In this document: positions 48,814 through 60,700 of the stretch, piece by piece
How the letters are laid out: every line of letters starts with the position of its first letter
Numbering within the stretch: position 1 is the stretch's first letter
Assembly: GCF_010104355.1 (NCBI RefSeq)
Contig: NZ_CP044972.1
Location: 2,418,001 to 2,482,000, forward strand
Length of the DNA: 64,000 nucleotides
Direction: 5' to 3'
Source of the DNA: Hydrogenophaga sp. PBL-H3
GTDB lineage: Bacteria; Pseudomonadota; Gammaproteobacteria; Burkholderiales; Burkholderiaceae_C
Translations under genes and position numbers: made by a program
The notes under the pieces: generated by a model
What the model was told of the DNA's origin: nothing
The model's database searches: none
What the model saw: the letters and a program-made list of their open reading frames with translations, nothing else

Positions 48814-50736
48814 TCAGGCGCGTGTGGCCTTGAGCGTGCCGGGGACGATTCTGCCGCCAAAGTCGCGCATCATGGTTTGCACAAACGGATCACCCATGAT
48901 CTGCGCTTCGGCCTGGCGCTGCAGCCGCTCGGCCTCCAGCGCCAGGCGCCGCGACGGTGAGTCGGCCACGGTACCGATCTCCACCACGAGGCGCACCTGG
49001 TGGCCAATGGTTAGCAGCGCCGTGGCCAGGCGCTCGCGGCTGTTGCCTTGGTTGAGCGACTCGCGCTCCACGCGCAGCACCCAGCGGTCGGTGTCGCGTG
49101 CCACCAGCTGGGACTGCAGGCCCAGCTCCCGCACCAGGGCTGAAATCGCCTCGGCGCGCACCAGCTGCATGACGGCGTCGAACCAGAAATCACCCTCTTC
49201 GCTGGGCACAATCGGTGCGAGTCCGGCAGACACTGACGGCGCGCGAACTTGCGGCTGATCTGCGCGGCCCGGCTCACCTGCGTCGCGCACAGGAATTGCC
49301 ACCGTGCGGCTCGGGTTGACCACGCTTTCATGGTCTTCTTCCCACGGTGGCCCGTCGTCTTCGGGCCAGGGCGCATCGTCCATCTCGGGCGAGGCTGCGG
49401 CTTGCGTGGCGGGTGCTGGCGCCGGTGCGGGTGACGCCGCCGGTGGTGGCTGAACCGCCACCGGCCGGGGTGCAGGCGCTGCGACGGGGGCTGCAACTGC
49501 CGGCGCAACAGGCGCGGCAATCGGCGCCGTGCGTGCCACGGGCGCACTCGTCGGCGCGGCCAAGGCCACTGGTGGCACCGCCTCAGCGGGTTTCAGAGTT
49601 TTTTTTTCCGCGGCGGCCACCGCCGAGCCTGCCGGTTTGAATGCGAGCAACCGCAGCAACACCATGGTCAGGCCGGCGTATTCGTCGGGCGCCAGGCCGA
49701 GTTCGGCCCGGCCGTGCAGGCACAGGCTGTAAAGCAACTGGGTCTCATCCGCCGGCAGGCTGCCGGCCAGCCGCTCGATCTCGACTTCGTCCGGATCTTC
49801 CAGGCCATCGGCCGGCGCACGACCCGGCACCGCCTGCAACACCGCCATGCGCTGCAGCACACCGGTCATGTCTTCGAGCGTGGTGGCGGCGTTCAGGCCG
49901 TTGAGGCGCAAGGTATCCACCGTGTCGACCACCGTGGCACCGTCGGAGCGCGCCAGCGCGTCGATGAGGCGCAGCACATACGAGCGGTCCACCGCGCCGA
50001 GCATCTGGCGCACGGTCGCCTCTTGCAACTGACCGCCGCCAAAGGCAATGGCCTGGTCGGTGAGGGACAGCGCGTCGCGCATGGAACCTCGCGCCGCGCG
50101 CGAGATCAGGCGCAGCGCCTGCGTTTCGGCAGCCACCTGCTCGGCCTGCAGCACCTGCATGAGATGCTCCTGCACCGTCTCGGGCGCCATCGGTCGCAGG
50201 TTGAACTGCAGGCAGCGCGAGAGCACCGTCACCGGCACCTTCTGCGGATCGGTCGTGGCGAGCACGAACTTGAGGTACTCGGGCGGCTCCTCCAGCGTCT
50301 TCAACATGGCGTTGAACGCCGTGTTGGTCAGCATGTGGACCTCGTCGATCATGAACACCTTGAAGCGGCCCTGCACCGGCTTGTAGACCGCTTGTTCCAG
50401 CAAAGCCTGCACCTCGTCCACACCGCGGTTGGAAGCGGCGTCGAGCTCGGTGTAGTCCACAAAGCGGCCGCTGTCGATGTCGGTGCACGCCTGGCACACG
50501 CCACACGGCTCGGCGGTGATGCCACCCTGCCCGTCGGCGCCCAGGCAGTTGAGCGACTTGGCCAGGATGCGCGAGACGGTCGTCTTGCCCACGCCCCGCG
50601 TGCCGGTGAACAGGTAGGCGTGGTGCAGCCGCTGGGTGGTCAGTGCGTTGGAGAGGGCTTGCACCACATGGCCCTGACCCACCATTTCGGTGAAATTGCG
50701 CGGGCGGTATTTGCGGGCCAGAACGACATAGGACAT
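48814..50736 (-). CDS. dnaX: DNA polymerase III subunits tau and gamma
   Basis: The 640-residue tau subunit is the clamp-loader ATPase. Walker A is GTRGVGKTT, the zinc module has CLGADGQGG to CGVCQAC, and [25 protein letters not shown] contains Walker B. After about residue 370 a long Pro/Ala-rich linker precedes the tau-specific C-terminal domain. At codons 377-379 the coding strand reads G followed by nine A (49607-49599). A -1 slip there would add NSETR and stop; a +1 slip would stop after one residue. Both give a gamma-like protein of about 380-384 residues ending just after domain III. It is first in the dnaX-ybaB-recR cluster. Confidence 0.96.
   Translation of the reverse strand: MSYVVLARKYRPRNFTEMVGQGHVVQALSNALTTQRLHHAYLFTGTRGVGKTTVSRILAKSLNCLGADGQGGITAEPCGVCQACTDIDSGRFVDYTELDAASNRGVDEVQALLEQAVYKPVQGRFKVFMIDEVHMLTNTAFNAMLKTLEEPPEYLKFVLATTDPQKVPVTVLSRCLQFNLRPMAPETVQEHLMQVLQAEQVAAETQALRLISRAARGSMRDALSLTDQAIAFGGGQLQEATVRQMLGAVDRSYVLRLIDALARSDGATVVDTVDTLRLNGLNAATTLEDMTGVLQRMAVLQAVPGRAPADGLEDPDEVEIERLAGSLPADETQLLYSLCLHGRAELGLAPDEYAGLTMVLLRLLAFKPAGSAVAAAEKKTLKPAEAVPPVALAAPTSAPVARTAPIAAPVAPAVAAPVAAPAPRPVAVQPPPAASPAPAPAPATQAAASPEMDDAPWPEDDGPPWEEDHESVVNPSRTVAIPVRDAGEPGRADQPQVRAPSVSAGLAPIVPSEEGDFWFDAVMQLVRAEAISALVRELGLQSQLVARDTDRWVLRVERESLNQGNSRERLATALLTIGHQVRLVVEIGTVADSPSRRLALEAERLQRQAEAQIMGDPFVQTMMRDFGGRIVPGTLKATRA
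49599..49607 (-). promoter_or_regulatory. A9 slippery run for gamma-subunit production in dnaX
   Basis: Nine consecutive A on the coding strand, read GAA AAA AAA ACT in frame 0. The -1 frame reaches TGA after five codons and the +1 frame after one. Runs of this length are a known site for transcriptional slippage or ribosomal frameshifting in dnaX genes (the Thermus gene has A9). Confidence 0.7.
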
Positions 50737-50796
50737 GCGGTTGATTCTAAGCGGCGGGGTATCGCCAGCTTCCCTGCGCCGCGAGGCCGCATGGCC

Positions 50797-50802
50797 TACA
50801 AT
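50797..50802 (+). promoter_or_regulatory. -10 box of the 4.5S RNA gene
   Basis: TACAAT lies 7 bases before the predicted RNA 5' end at 50810. No good -35 box was found at the usual distance. Confidence 0.55.
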
Positions 50803-50809
50803 TCACCCC

Positions 50810-50906
50810 GACGGGCCTTCCCGCATGGTGAAGCGGCCAACCGGGTCAGGTGGGGAACCAAGCAGCCCTAACTGTGAATCCAGTGCCGGGGTAGAGGCTC
50901 GTCACC
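50810..50906 (+). ncRNA. ffs: Signal recognition particle RNA (4.5S RNA)
   Basis: The conserved domain IV is present: GGTCAGG (50844-50850), a GGAA tetraloop context (GGGGAACC) and AGCAGCCC (50861-50868), followed by GTGCCGGGGT on the descending strand. The ends close: GACGGGCC (50810-50817) pairs with GGCTCGTC (50896-50903) with one G-T pair. The RNA forms a hairpin that binds Ffh for co-translational membrane targeting. It is divergent from dnaX; an ffs gene next to dnaX is a common arrangement. The 3' end is approximate; ATGTTTTTCG after it may serve as the terminator tail. Confidence 0.92.
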
Positions 50907-50934
50907 TTCCATGTTTTTCGAGCCTTTGGGCCAC

Positions 50935-51762
50935 CTACAACGGCTGGCGTTCCACGTACAGGCTCAGAAATTCGCTCCCGTGGCGGTCGATGCCGCCCGA
51001 CAGATGGCCCAGACGGGCATCGCCCAGGCCGGCGAGTGCGTCGGCCACCGCCTCCGCATCGATACCAAGCCCCTCACCCGCTGACTGCAGCGGCAGCAAC
51101 ACGTCGGGCAGCCGCAGTTCGGTCCGGTAGCAGTTGATGTCGAACGAGCGGCGCGGATTGCCCTCTTCACCGGCTTCCAGGTAGATCAACGGCATCGTCG
51201 GCCATCGCACGGCGCAGACTTTGACGATGCGCCGCGCGGCGGTGTAGCCCGCCATGGTCTGGTCCTCGCCATACAGGGTCCTCAAGCGGGCCAGGATGTC
51301 TTGGTGCGTGAGCAGGGGGTGGCAGGTGTAGTGCGCACGTTCCAGCCGCTGCGCCGGCCCCTCCTCCCACTTCAGGCCCAGGTGCATCAAACGGGGCTCG
51401 CGCGACCCACTGGTGCGCACGGCTGCGCGCACCTCGTCCCAGAATTCCAGGTACACCTTCCACAAGGTGCGCGCACCCCGGTCCTCCACGGCAAGGCCGA
51501 GCGCACTGGAGCGTGCAAACGCGGACTGAAGGCTTGCTGCGTGCCCGGCTGGCAGGCCGAGCTCCTCCACCAGAGACAGAAAACCAGCCCAGGGCAGATC
51601 AGCCGAGCGCACGCCCACGAGCAGCCGCCGCGCGACCAGCCCGTCGCGCACCGAGAATTTCAGCGAGTCCTCGATGCCGTGCGCGACGCCACGCTGCGCG
51701 ATGACCTGCAGCAGACGGGCGCAGCCGTCGGCCAGCGCGGGTTGGGCCATGGCCACGGTCAC
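50935..51762 (-). CDS. Protein of unknown family, coupled to the giant RTX gene
   Basis: I do not recognise this 275-residue soluble protein. It has no signal peptide, no transmembrane segment and no obvious metal motif. It does show a recurring pattern of paired strands after helices: HGIEDSLKFSVRDGLVARRL, LGLAVEDRGARTLWKVYLEF, VCAVRWPTMPLIYLEAG and LGHLSGGIDRHGSEFLSLYV. Repeated GxxxD-x-G and K-x-YLE-like elements of this type resemble alpha-beta-beta-alpha barrel proteins such as aromatic prenyltransferases, but the match is too weak to name. The start is GTG at 51762 or ATG at 51750, only 13 or 25 bases after the giant gene's stop, so it is probably translated from the same message and may modify, process or accompany that protein. 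Confidence 0.7.
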   Translation of the reverse strand: MTVAMAQPALADGCARLLQVIAQRGVAHGIEDSLKFSVRDGLVARRLLVGVRSADLPWAGFLSLVEELGLPAGHAASLQSAFARSSALGLAVEDRGARTLWKVYLEFWDEVRAAVRTSGSREPRLMHLGLKWEEGPAQRLERAHYTCHPLLTHQDILARLRTLYGEDQTMAGYTAARRIVKVCAVRWPTMPLIYLEAGEEGNPRRSFDINCYRTELRLPDVLLPLQSAGEGLGIDAEAVADALAGLGDARLGHLSGGIDRHGSEFLSLYVERQPL

Positions 51763-51775
51763 GGTTGGCTCGCCG

Positions 51776-54700
51776 TCACAGCAGGTCGACCTCCTCCGTC
51801 AGCGGGCTGCTGACCGGAAGTTGCACCCGCAGGTCGGCATTCGGGCCGAGATCGCCCGAACGGCGGCCCAGGTTCTCGACGAAGTCGCGCACCCAGGACG
51901 GCACCTTGGACGCCGCCGGTTGGGGCAACGCAAGGCCTTGCGCTGGCGCCCAGTCGATCACTGGCGCAACCGCGGCGCTTGAACCCGGCAGCGGCGGCAC
52001 ACCCAGCGGCAGCTCGCCCAACAGCCATGGCCTTGCTGGCGTGGCTCCCTCCGACGGCACCCGGGTGTTGATGGCTGGCAGCGAGCGTTCACCGGTGGCC
52101 AGTCGATCGTCCATCAGGCCGTCTTCGCTGTGCTCCAGGCCCAGGCCGTGACCCAGTTCGTGCGCCAGCACCGACAGCAGATCCATGCGTCGGGCCGCGA
52201 CCCCGTTCTGTGCCAGTCCATCGGCGCCGAACTCGCTGTCATCCATCGGTGAGTGATCGATGAACCAGCCGTGGCCGGCTGCATCGACATCGATCACGAT
52301 GACGCCGTCGTCGAAGTAACCGAGCGCGGCGCCGTCCAGGTCTTCAATGCGCACCGTGACCGCGCCCAGCGCGGCGATGGCCGTGGCATCCAGGCCCACG
52401 CCCAGGCGTTGCAGCGCCTGCTTCAGCAAGGCCTCGGCCTGGTCTTGAGTGACCGTCGGGCCCGTGCTTCGAACAGCTTCGGATTCGGCCATCAGGAAAT
52501 CGACCCCGGAGGCCGTGGCGAGTTGCACGGCTTGCCCGACGGCGGCGTCGTTGGTGCGCAAGGTGATGGTGTCGAAGCTGGCGCCCGCCGCGGAGGCGTG
52601 CAGGCCAAAGCGTCCGTCCACCGCCACCGCGTTGAAAACATGGCCCAGCAGGGTCTGCCCGTCCAGGGTCACGCTCACAGTCGAGCCCTTGATCGACACA
52701 CCGAGCTGGTAGTCCACGGTGGACGACAGGCCCGTGCGGGCGATGGAGGCATCGATGGTCCAGCCCGACGCGGTGCGGTGACCGATGACCAGGCGCTGGT
52801 TGGCAACGTCCACCGAAGCGAACTTGAAATCGGTGTCGCTGTAGCGGTCAAACACGATGCCGGCGCTGCCGCCGGTGCGCAGTGTGGCGTTCATGTCCAG
52901 GATGGCGCTGCCTTGCAGGCGGGTCACATCCACCCAGGTCAGCAGCTGCACCGAGGTCGTGCCGGTGGTGGCTGGCGCGGCGACCAGCCGTCCATTGACC
53001 ATCGACCAGCTGCCACTGAAGGCACCAGCCGACTTGTCGAGCACACCAGCCACGCCGTCGTTGAAGTCTTCGGTCTTGATGACGGTGGCCACCGGGGGCA
53101 AAACCTGCACCGCGATGTTGTCCAGCGCGCCCCGGGCCTTGTTCGAGCCGAAGCCAACCAGACCCCAGTTCAGACCGTAGCTCCAGCCATCGATCACCGT
53201 CGCTTCAAAGGTGTGGCTGAAGACACTGGTGTTGTTGACCACCAGCGTGGCGTTCAGGCCGTTGACGGCGAGCGTGAGGTTGTACCAGGTGTCGGCCTTG
53301 ACGCTGCCGGGGAAGCTGGCCTGCTTGAGCACGATCCAGCCGGCTTCTGTGCGGTGGCCCATCTCCAGTTTGTTGGTCGACATGTTGATGCCGGCGAACT
53401 TGAAGTCGGTCGCGCTCTGGTAGTCAAAGATCACGTAGCTGTTGGCGTTCCAGCCCTGGGTCGGCTTCAACGTCTTGATCGAAGCCTGGACCTCGTAGTA
53501 AGACGGCAGCGCATCACCCACGTTGAACACCGCCACCGCGTCGGACTTGTTCGACTTGGCGCTCACCTGCAGCGTGCCGCCACTGACTTCCCAGGTGCCG
53601 CTGTCGGGCGCCAGCGCCTGCATCTGGCCGTCGTTGAAGGTGGCGCTGCGCAGCACGTCGCGCTTGCCGCCGGGGATGTTGCCCGCCTGCGGATCGGTGG
53701 GCGCACCGGTCTGGCTCTGCCACGCAAAGTCTTTCTGGCGGATCAGGCCCAGCTCGCCGGCCGGCTCTCCGTTGCGGAAGGCCTGGCTGGCATCCAGCAT
53801 CAGGTCGCCAACGCGGGTCGGATCGGCACCGTCGCTCTCGCTGAGCGTGTACAGGAATTCAGCCAGCTGCGGCTGCAGCGTGCGGCTGACCGTGGCCATG
53901 CCGAACGGTGCGAATGGCACGATGTAGGCGTTGAACTCGCCCACCCAGTCGATCAGGCGATCGCCGCCGGTGTTGCCGATCAGGATGTCGCGTCCCGCAC
54001 CGCCGAAAGCACGGTCCTCGAAGCTGGGCTGCGTGTCGGGCGTCTCTGCCGTGGCGGGCTCGTCATCGGCGTTCATGAGGTCGTTGCCGAAGCCGCCATA
54101 CAGGTTGTCGCGGCCCGTGCCACCCACCAGCCAGTCGTTGCCGGTGTCGCCGAAGATCCTGTCGTTGCCATCGTTGTAGGTGGACAGATAGCTCGTGGCC
54201 TGCTGGCCGTTGGTGTTGAGCGTGCCACCCGGTACGAAGATACCTTCGGTGGTGGAGAAGCTCAGGAACCAGGGCAGACCCGTGCCTGTCTTGTTGACCG
54301 TGCCATCGGCGTTGAGCTGGATCGCGCGGCGCGGATCGTACTCGTCGTACAGGGCGAACTCGCCCGAGCGGCGGGTGGCGTCGAAATGCCAGCCGTCCGC
54401 GTCCTCGGGGTTGTAGCGCAGCACGTCCACCGGGTTGAAGGGGCGCTGGTAGTCGCTGAAGGTCGCCACCAGACGCCCTGTTGCGTCGTACGCCTGTGTG
54501 TAGGCCACCCAAAGCGCCTCGCCACCGGAGATCGCGTCGTCGCCCGAGCCGCCGTGCAGCCAGTCGTCGCCCAGGCCACCGAAGATGATGTCGTCGGCGT
54601 TGTGCGCGCCGGGGCGGCCCTGATCGTCCACCGTCTTGCGGTCCATGGTGATGAATTCGTCCCACTGCCCGTTGAACGCGGTGTCGAAGGTAAACGGCGT

Positions 54701-57700
54701 GAGGTTGATGGCTTTCTTCAGCTCGCCACCGACGTTGACCCGCGCCTGCTGGATCGAACCCGGCGTGGCGATCCACTCGTCCATCATGTTGCCGTTGAAG
54801 GTGCGGGTGTCGCCGTCGTCCCTCAGGAGAGCGTGCACACCGAACAGCGCTTCGCCATACAGCGTGGCGTTGCGGCTGGTCATGATGCGGCCGTCGTCAC
54901 CGATCACGCCATCGGCGCCATTGCCGCCGCTGATCCAGTCGTTGCCGTAGCCACCGATCAGGTCATCGTCCTGGCCTTCGCCGTACAACACGTCGTCGCC
55001 CTTCTGGCCGTACAGCACGTCGTCGCCCGACTCGCCGTGCAGTTCGTCGGCACCGCCCCGATCTTGGGCCGCTGCCGCGCTGACGTCGATCCCGCCCTCG
55101 TGGTAGTCGAGATGGCCAACGGCGCGCACGATGATGCGGTCGTACGTGGTGCTGTCGCTGTCCGCGGCGTTGCCGAAGGTGTCGTGGTTGAAGTTGAGGA
55201 AACCGCCCGAGCTGGCCAGGCCGGTCGCGGTGCCCTGCACCCCGTTGACACCGACGATGCGCAGGATGCGGCCGTTGTCACCGGTCAGCGTGTCGGCATC
55301 TTGGGCATGGCCGCCCGCACCCAGGTCGCCGTCGTTGATGCGCGCCAGGTCGGTGCCCGCGCCGCCGAACAGCAGGTCGCTGCCGTCTGGACGGTCGGAG
55401 GCGAGCGTCAGGCCGAACAGGTCGGAGCTGCCGCCGACGATATCGTCCTGGCCCCGGTTGCCGAAGATCACGTCGTTGCCGCCGTTGCCTTCGATGTAAT
55501 CGTCACCGTCGAACTTGCCCTCGAAGCTGGCCGTGTACAGCAGCGCCGACTGCGGATTCATGGTGAAGCCGAAGCTGGCCGGATCAAAGGACACCGTGCC
55601 CCGGTTGGCACCCACGAGGTGGTAGCCACTGAGGCCGAGGGTCGTGCCGTCGGTTCTGGTCAGGCTGAGCTGGGCAGCGCCCAGGTGCGCCATGTTGCCC
55701 ACCCCGATGGTGCCGTCGCCCTGGATCACGTCATTGCCCAGCTGGCCGAAGATTTCGTCCTCGCCCGCGCCGCCGGCGATGTAGTCGTTGCCGTAGCGGC
55801 CCGCCAGCGTGGTGTCGCTGTGGTCGAGCAGATTGATGCGGTAGGACGCATGCCCCGGATTGACCAGCACGCCATTGACCCAGACACGCTCGGCGTGGCG
55901 GGGGTCGTTCATGGCGTTGTCAAACGGATCGTTCGGATTGATGGCGTTGCCGGCATTGCTCACACCGATGAGCACCTGGCCGTCATTGAGGCCCGGCGTG
56001 ACACCGTAGAGCAAGGTGCCGTCGAGCGCGCGCATGCGAACGTCCAGCGCGTCGGGGCGGTAGCAGATGCTGGCGTTGTCGCCTGCAATGGCGTCGTGCC
56101 CGCCGCCGCCGTCGATACGGTCGTTGCCATCCAGCGCACCCGCCACGTTGCTGCCGCCAATGATGATGTCGTCGCCGTCACCGCCGTACAGCGCGTCGTC
56201 GCCCTGCTGGCCCATCAGGATGTCGTTGCCACCCTGGCCGAAGATCAGATCGTTCTGGTTGCCGCCCACCTGGGTGTCCAGGGCCTTGTAGTGGAAGTCC
56301 CCACCCGACACGTTGCCGTTGGCGTCGCGGAAGCGGAACGGCAGGCAGTCGTTCTCGATCTCTTCGCCAGCGCAGACCTCGCCGTACTCGCCGAACACCA
56401 GATCGTCGCCGCCACCGGCAAAAATCACGTCCTCGCCAGAGCCGCCGAAGATCAGGCTGCCCTCGTTGCCCGAGATGATGGTGTCGCCACCATCGGCCGA
56501 GGAGTAGAGGGTCTCGATGCAACCCAGCAGCAGCGGGTGCGCGGAGAACGGTGCCAGCGGGTCGTAGCCGTCGAGCGAGGTGATCAGGCCGTTGTCGGCG
56601 ATCAGGATGGCCGAGCCTTCACCGTCGGTAATCTGGTCGGAGCCCGAGCCGCCGATGACGATGTCGTTGTCGTCGCCCACGAACACGCGGTCGTTGCCGC
56701 CCAGGCCGAGGTCTGTGGAGCGGATCGTGTCGATGTCGCGTGCGTCGTCGGCCAGGTCGGTGGTGCTGCGGTAGTCGATGAAGCCCAGGTCGGCCAGCAC
56801 GAGGTTGTTGCGATCGAGCGCGGCCACCGAGGCCGATGCGGCCACCCACACGCCGCCGGTCTGCACCGCGCCATAGGCAAACACATCGTCGTTGCCCAGA
56901 CCGGCCAGCACGATGTCGCGCCCCGTGCCGGTGATGATCACGTCGTTGCCGCCCACGGCTGGCGCGATGGTTTCGATGCGGCCCAGCGAGATCGGGTGGC
57001 TGTCCAGCCGCGCCACCAGGTCGATGCCACCGTTGTCCTGCGCCGAGCGGATGCGGCCGTGGTCGCCGAAGACGATATTGTTGTCGCCCTGTCCGGCGTC
57101 GATCAAGTCAGCGCCGAAGCCGCCCAGAACGATGTCGGAGTCGGCACCACCCAGGATCTGGTCGTTACCGCCCACACCGAAGTCGGTGCTCTCGATGCGG
57201 TCGATGTCGTCGGCCTGCCCATCGGCCAGCACGAAGTCGATGAAGCCATGGTCGCCAAAGACCAGGTCGCGGCCCGCCCGGGTCTCGATGCGGTCGGCAC
57301 CGGCGCCACCGAGCACAAAGTCGCGCCCCGCGCCCGCCGTGATCACGTCGGCGTCGCCGACTGCGGGTGCAATGGTCTCGATGCGGCCCAGCGAAATCGG
57401 GTGGCCGTCGAGCGGGTTGACCAGGTCCTCGGAACCACTGTCCCGCGCCGAGCGGATGCGACCGTGGTCGCCGAAGACGATGTTGTTGTCGCCCTCGCCC
57501 GCGTCGATCAAGTCAGCGCCGAAGCCGCCCAGAATGATGTCGGAGTCGGCACCACCCAGGATCTGGTCGTTGCCGCCCACACCAAAGTCGGTGCTCTCGA
57601 TGCGGTCGATGTCATCGGCCTGCCCATCGGCCACCACGAAGTCGATCAGGCCCAGGTCGCCGAAGATCAGGTCGCGGCCAGTCCCGCCGTCCACCGCGTC

Positions 57701-60700
57701 GGCACCGTTGCCGGCCAGCAGCAGGTCGTGGCCTTCGTTGCCCTCGATCACGTCGTTGCGTCCGTTGGCGGCCTCCACCGTGCCGACGTAGACCACGCCG
57801 GCATTGCTCACCAGACGCATGCGCCCGCCATCGGCCTGGCGGATGTCGCCGTGATCGCCGAAGACGATGTCGTCACCCAGGCCGCCGTACAGGCGGTCCT
57901 CGCCGGCCAGGATGGTCGAGGTGGTGCGCGCCACGCCAGCCACCGGCACGATGACCGCGTCCGCCGTGAGCAAGGGGCTGGTGTTGACCGTGGGCACGCT
58001 CAGCAGCCGCGGCACGATGGCCGCATCGGAGCCGGCGAGCTTGGTCACGGAGATGTCGATGTTGAAGCCCGAGTCTCCATAGACGTGGTCGTTGCCGCGC
58101 TCGGCGCGGATGGTGTCGTCGCCCGAACCACCGGCCAGCTGGTCGTCGCCCTGGCTGCCCGTGATGGTGTCATTGCCTCGGCCACCGTAGATGGTCAGGC
58201 CCAGCAGGGAGCCGCTGGCATCGATCACGTCGTTGCCGTGCAGGCCGAAGAAGGTGGCATTGCCGGTGAAGAGACCCAGGTCGGGACGCGCGTCGTACCG
58301 GCTGCCGTCCTGCGAGGTGTCGCCAAAGACCACCAACGGCGACGCCGCGCCGCCAGCGTTGCCGGTGACCACGATGTGGTCGCCACCGATGACGCCACCG
58401 GCCAGCATCGCGTTGCCGCCGCCGTGCACCACCGTGACCACCTTGTCCTGCGCGCCGGGCGTGCCGCGGCTGGTCGCGCTGATGTTGAAGCGGTCGTTGC
58501 CCTGGCCCAGCAGGACCTCGGTGATCTCGATGTCGTCAAAGGTGATGCCACCGGGCACGTGGATGATGCCGGTGCCGTCCTGGTTCTCGCTGATGTCCAC
58601 TGCCAGCGGGCTGGAAGCCGGGCTGGCGTTGCTCACCGGGCGCATGCCCAGACCCGAGAGGTTGATGGCGTTGTCGCTGAGCCGGATGATGTCGGCCAGC
58701 TGCGCGATCGTGCCGGCATCCACCGCGGACATCCAGCCGGTGTCGTCGGCGGTGCTGGAGTCGTTGAACACCTGCAGGCGGTCGGCCTGCTGGCCTTCGT
58801 CGGTGTTGACGGAGATGTCTTTGGGCGGCGCCGTGCGCTCCGTGGGCAGCATCACAGCCGTCTTGAGCGAGCGGTCCTTGCCGTCGGCCACGTTGCCTTC
58901 GATGACCAGCGGACCACCGATCGCACCCACCAGGTGCTGGCGCACGGGCTCGTTGCGCAGGAACTGGTCGGCCGGATCGGCCACATAGTTCACGTCGGCC
59001 TCCAGCGCGATCGTGACCTGCTGCCACCAGTTGTCGGCGGTGAAGGTCACGGCGCAGGCCGCGCGCTGGAAGGCATGCGTCACGCCGCTGGCCAGCACCG
59101 GCACATCGCCATCCAGCGTGAGCACCAGGGTCGACGACAGCACGACGCCGGTGGTCTCGTCGACCTCGGTGAGCACGCTGTTGACCTTGTAGAGCGTGGT
59201 GCCGCCATCCAGCGTGAACAGGGTTCCCACGCGGTAGCCGTCGTCGAGCCAGCTGCGGCCATCGGTCCGGGTGATGGTGTCGCGCGTGACGGGCACGCCG
59301 TCGCTGGTCGTGGCGTTGCTGCCCACGGTCACCATGACGTGGACCGGCTGGCCCACGTTGGCCGTCACCAGGCGATCCGTGCCGTTCAGCAGGGCACTGA
59401 CCACGCGGGTCTGTCCGTCGCCAAACACATTGACCGTCACCGGCGCGGTGGGCGCAGTGACCAGGCGCAGCGTGTAGTCGTCGCCCGCGCCGCCCTTGAC
59501 CAGGCGCGTGGCGCCGTTCGATTCGGTCACCAGCACACCGGCGCTGTCGTTGTCGAGCACGCGCACGTCCATCTCCACCGCCTGCGCACCGCCAAACACG
59601 AGGTCGGTCGAGGTGAAGCGGTGCGTGATGGTCTCGGTCTGCGCGTTCTCTCGGCCGTTCAGCGGCGTGTCGGTGTTGACCGCCTTGACGGTCAGCGTGA
59701 CCCAGTCGTTCCAGTTGCTGCTGTTGAAGTTCAGGAAGCTGATCTGCTGACCCGCCGCATTGAACACGGCCAGTTGCGTGGCATCGAAGCCCAGGTCGAC
59801 GCGCACGTCGGCGGTGGGCGCCACCGACAGGCGCACACGGTACACATCGTCGATGGCGCTGTTGCCCACCAGCATGCCGGCGCTGTCGAACACCGGCCCA
59901 CCTTCCAGCACGGTGGTGCGGTTGTCCACCGCACCGCCTGCGCCCAACTGTTCGATCAGCAACGTGCCCCGGTCGTCGTCCAGCACCTGAACCTCGACGT
60001 TGGCGATGGCGATCCCGTTGTAGGACGCTGCGACGGCCCGGGCAGCCGCGTCGGCTGCGGGATCGATGTCCACCCGCAGGCTGTGGCTGATCATGACCTT
60101 GCGCTCGCCTTCGATGGCGTCGTCGTGCGCGGCCTTCACCAGCACGCGCTGGGCCACGTCCCAGGTGTCGGCGGTGAAGGTCAGCACGGCCGAGGCCTGC
60201 CAGGTGACACCTCCGTCAATGGAGATCAGCACCGATTCCGCCTCGTCGGCGTGCGGTGCGCCGCTGCGCGTGGGCAGGCGGCGGTCGTAGCTGGAGGCAC
60301 TGGCGGCCGACACCGTCATGTAGGCCACGGTGCTGCCGTGCAGGCCGAGTGGGCGCAGCAGTGACATCCAGTAACCATCCTGGTCACCGCTGTCCTCGGT
60401 CACGCGGGTGAAGCCGGGCGAGGTGGCGTCCAGGTCCTGGTTGATGATGACCTTGCCCTGGTTCTGGGTGGCCACCGTCACCGCAATGCCGTCCACCAGC
60501 AGCTTGTCGTAGGCGCTGTCGCCGCTGCTCTGGGCGCCGTGGTTCACCACGCCGCTGAGCCCCTCGAGGTTCTGGCTCACCACGTCGCGCGTCACGTCGC
60601 CCGTGATGATGAAGCTGTCGCTGCCCAGGCCACCGATCACGGTGGTCACCACGTCGTTGCGTGTGCTCAGGACATAGAAGTAATCGTCACCTTCCAGGCC

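Noticed and set aside
53900..58200. CRISPR-like periodic repeats in the right part of the window
   Set aside because: The periodicity is that of GGxGxDxxx codon repeats inside an open reading frame; there are no uniform repeats with unique spacers.
52253..60364. An 8.1-kb open frame of 2,703 codons on the strand opposite the giant gene
   Set aside because: The translation is low-complexity (Val, His, Gln, Asp, Gly rich) with no domain, and it mirrors the Asp/Gly repeats of the real gene. Regular GC-rich codon use on the coding strand keeps this antisense frame open.
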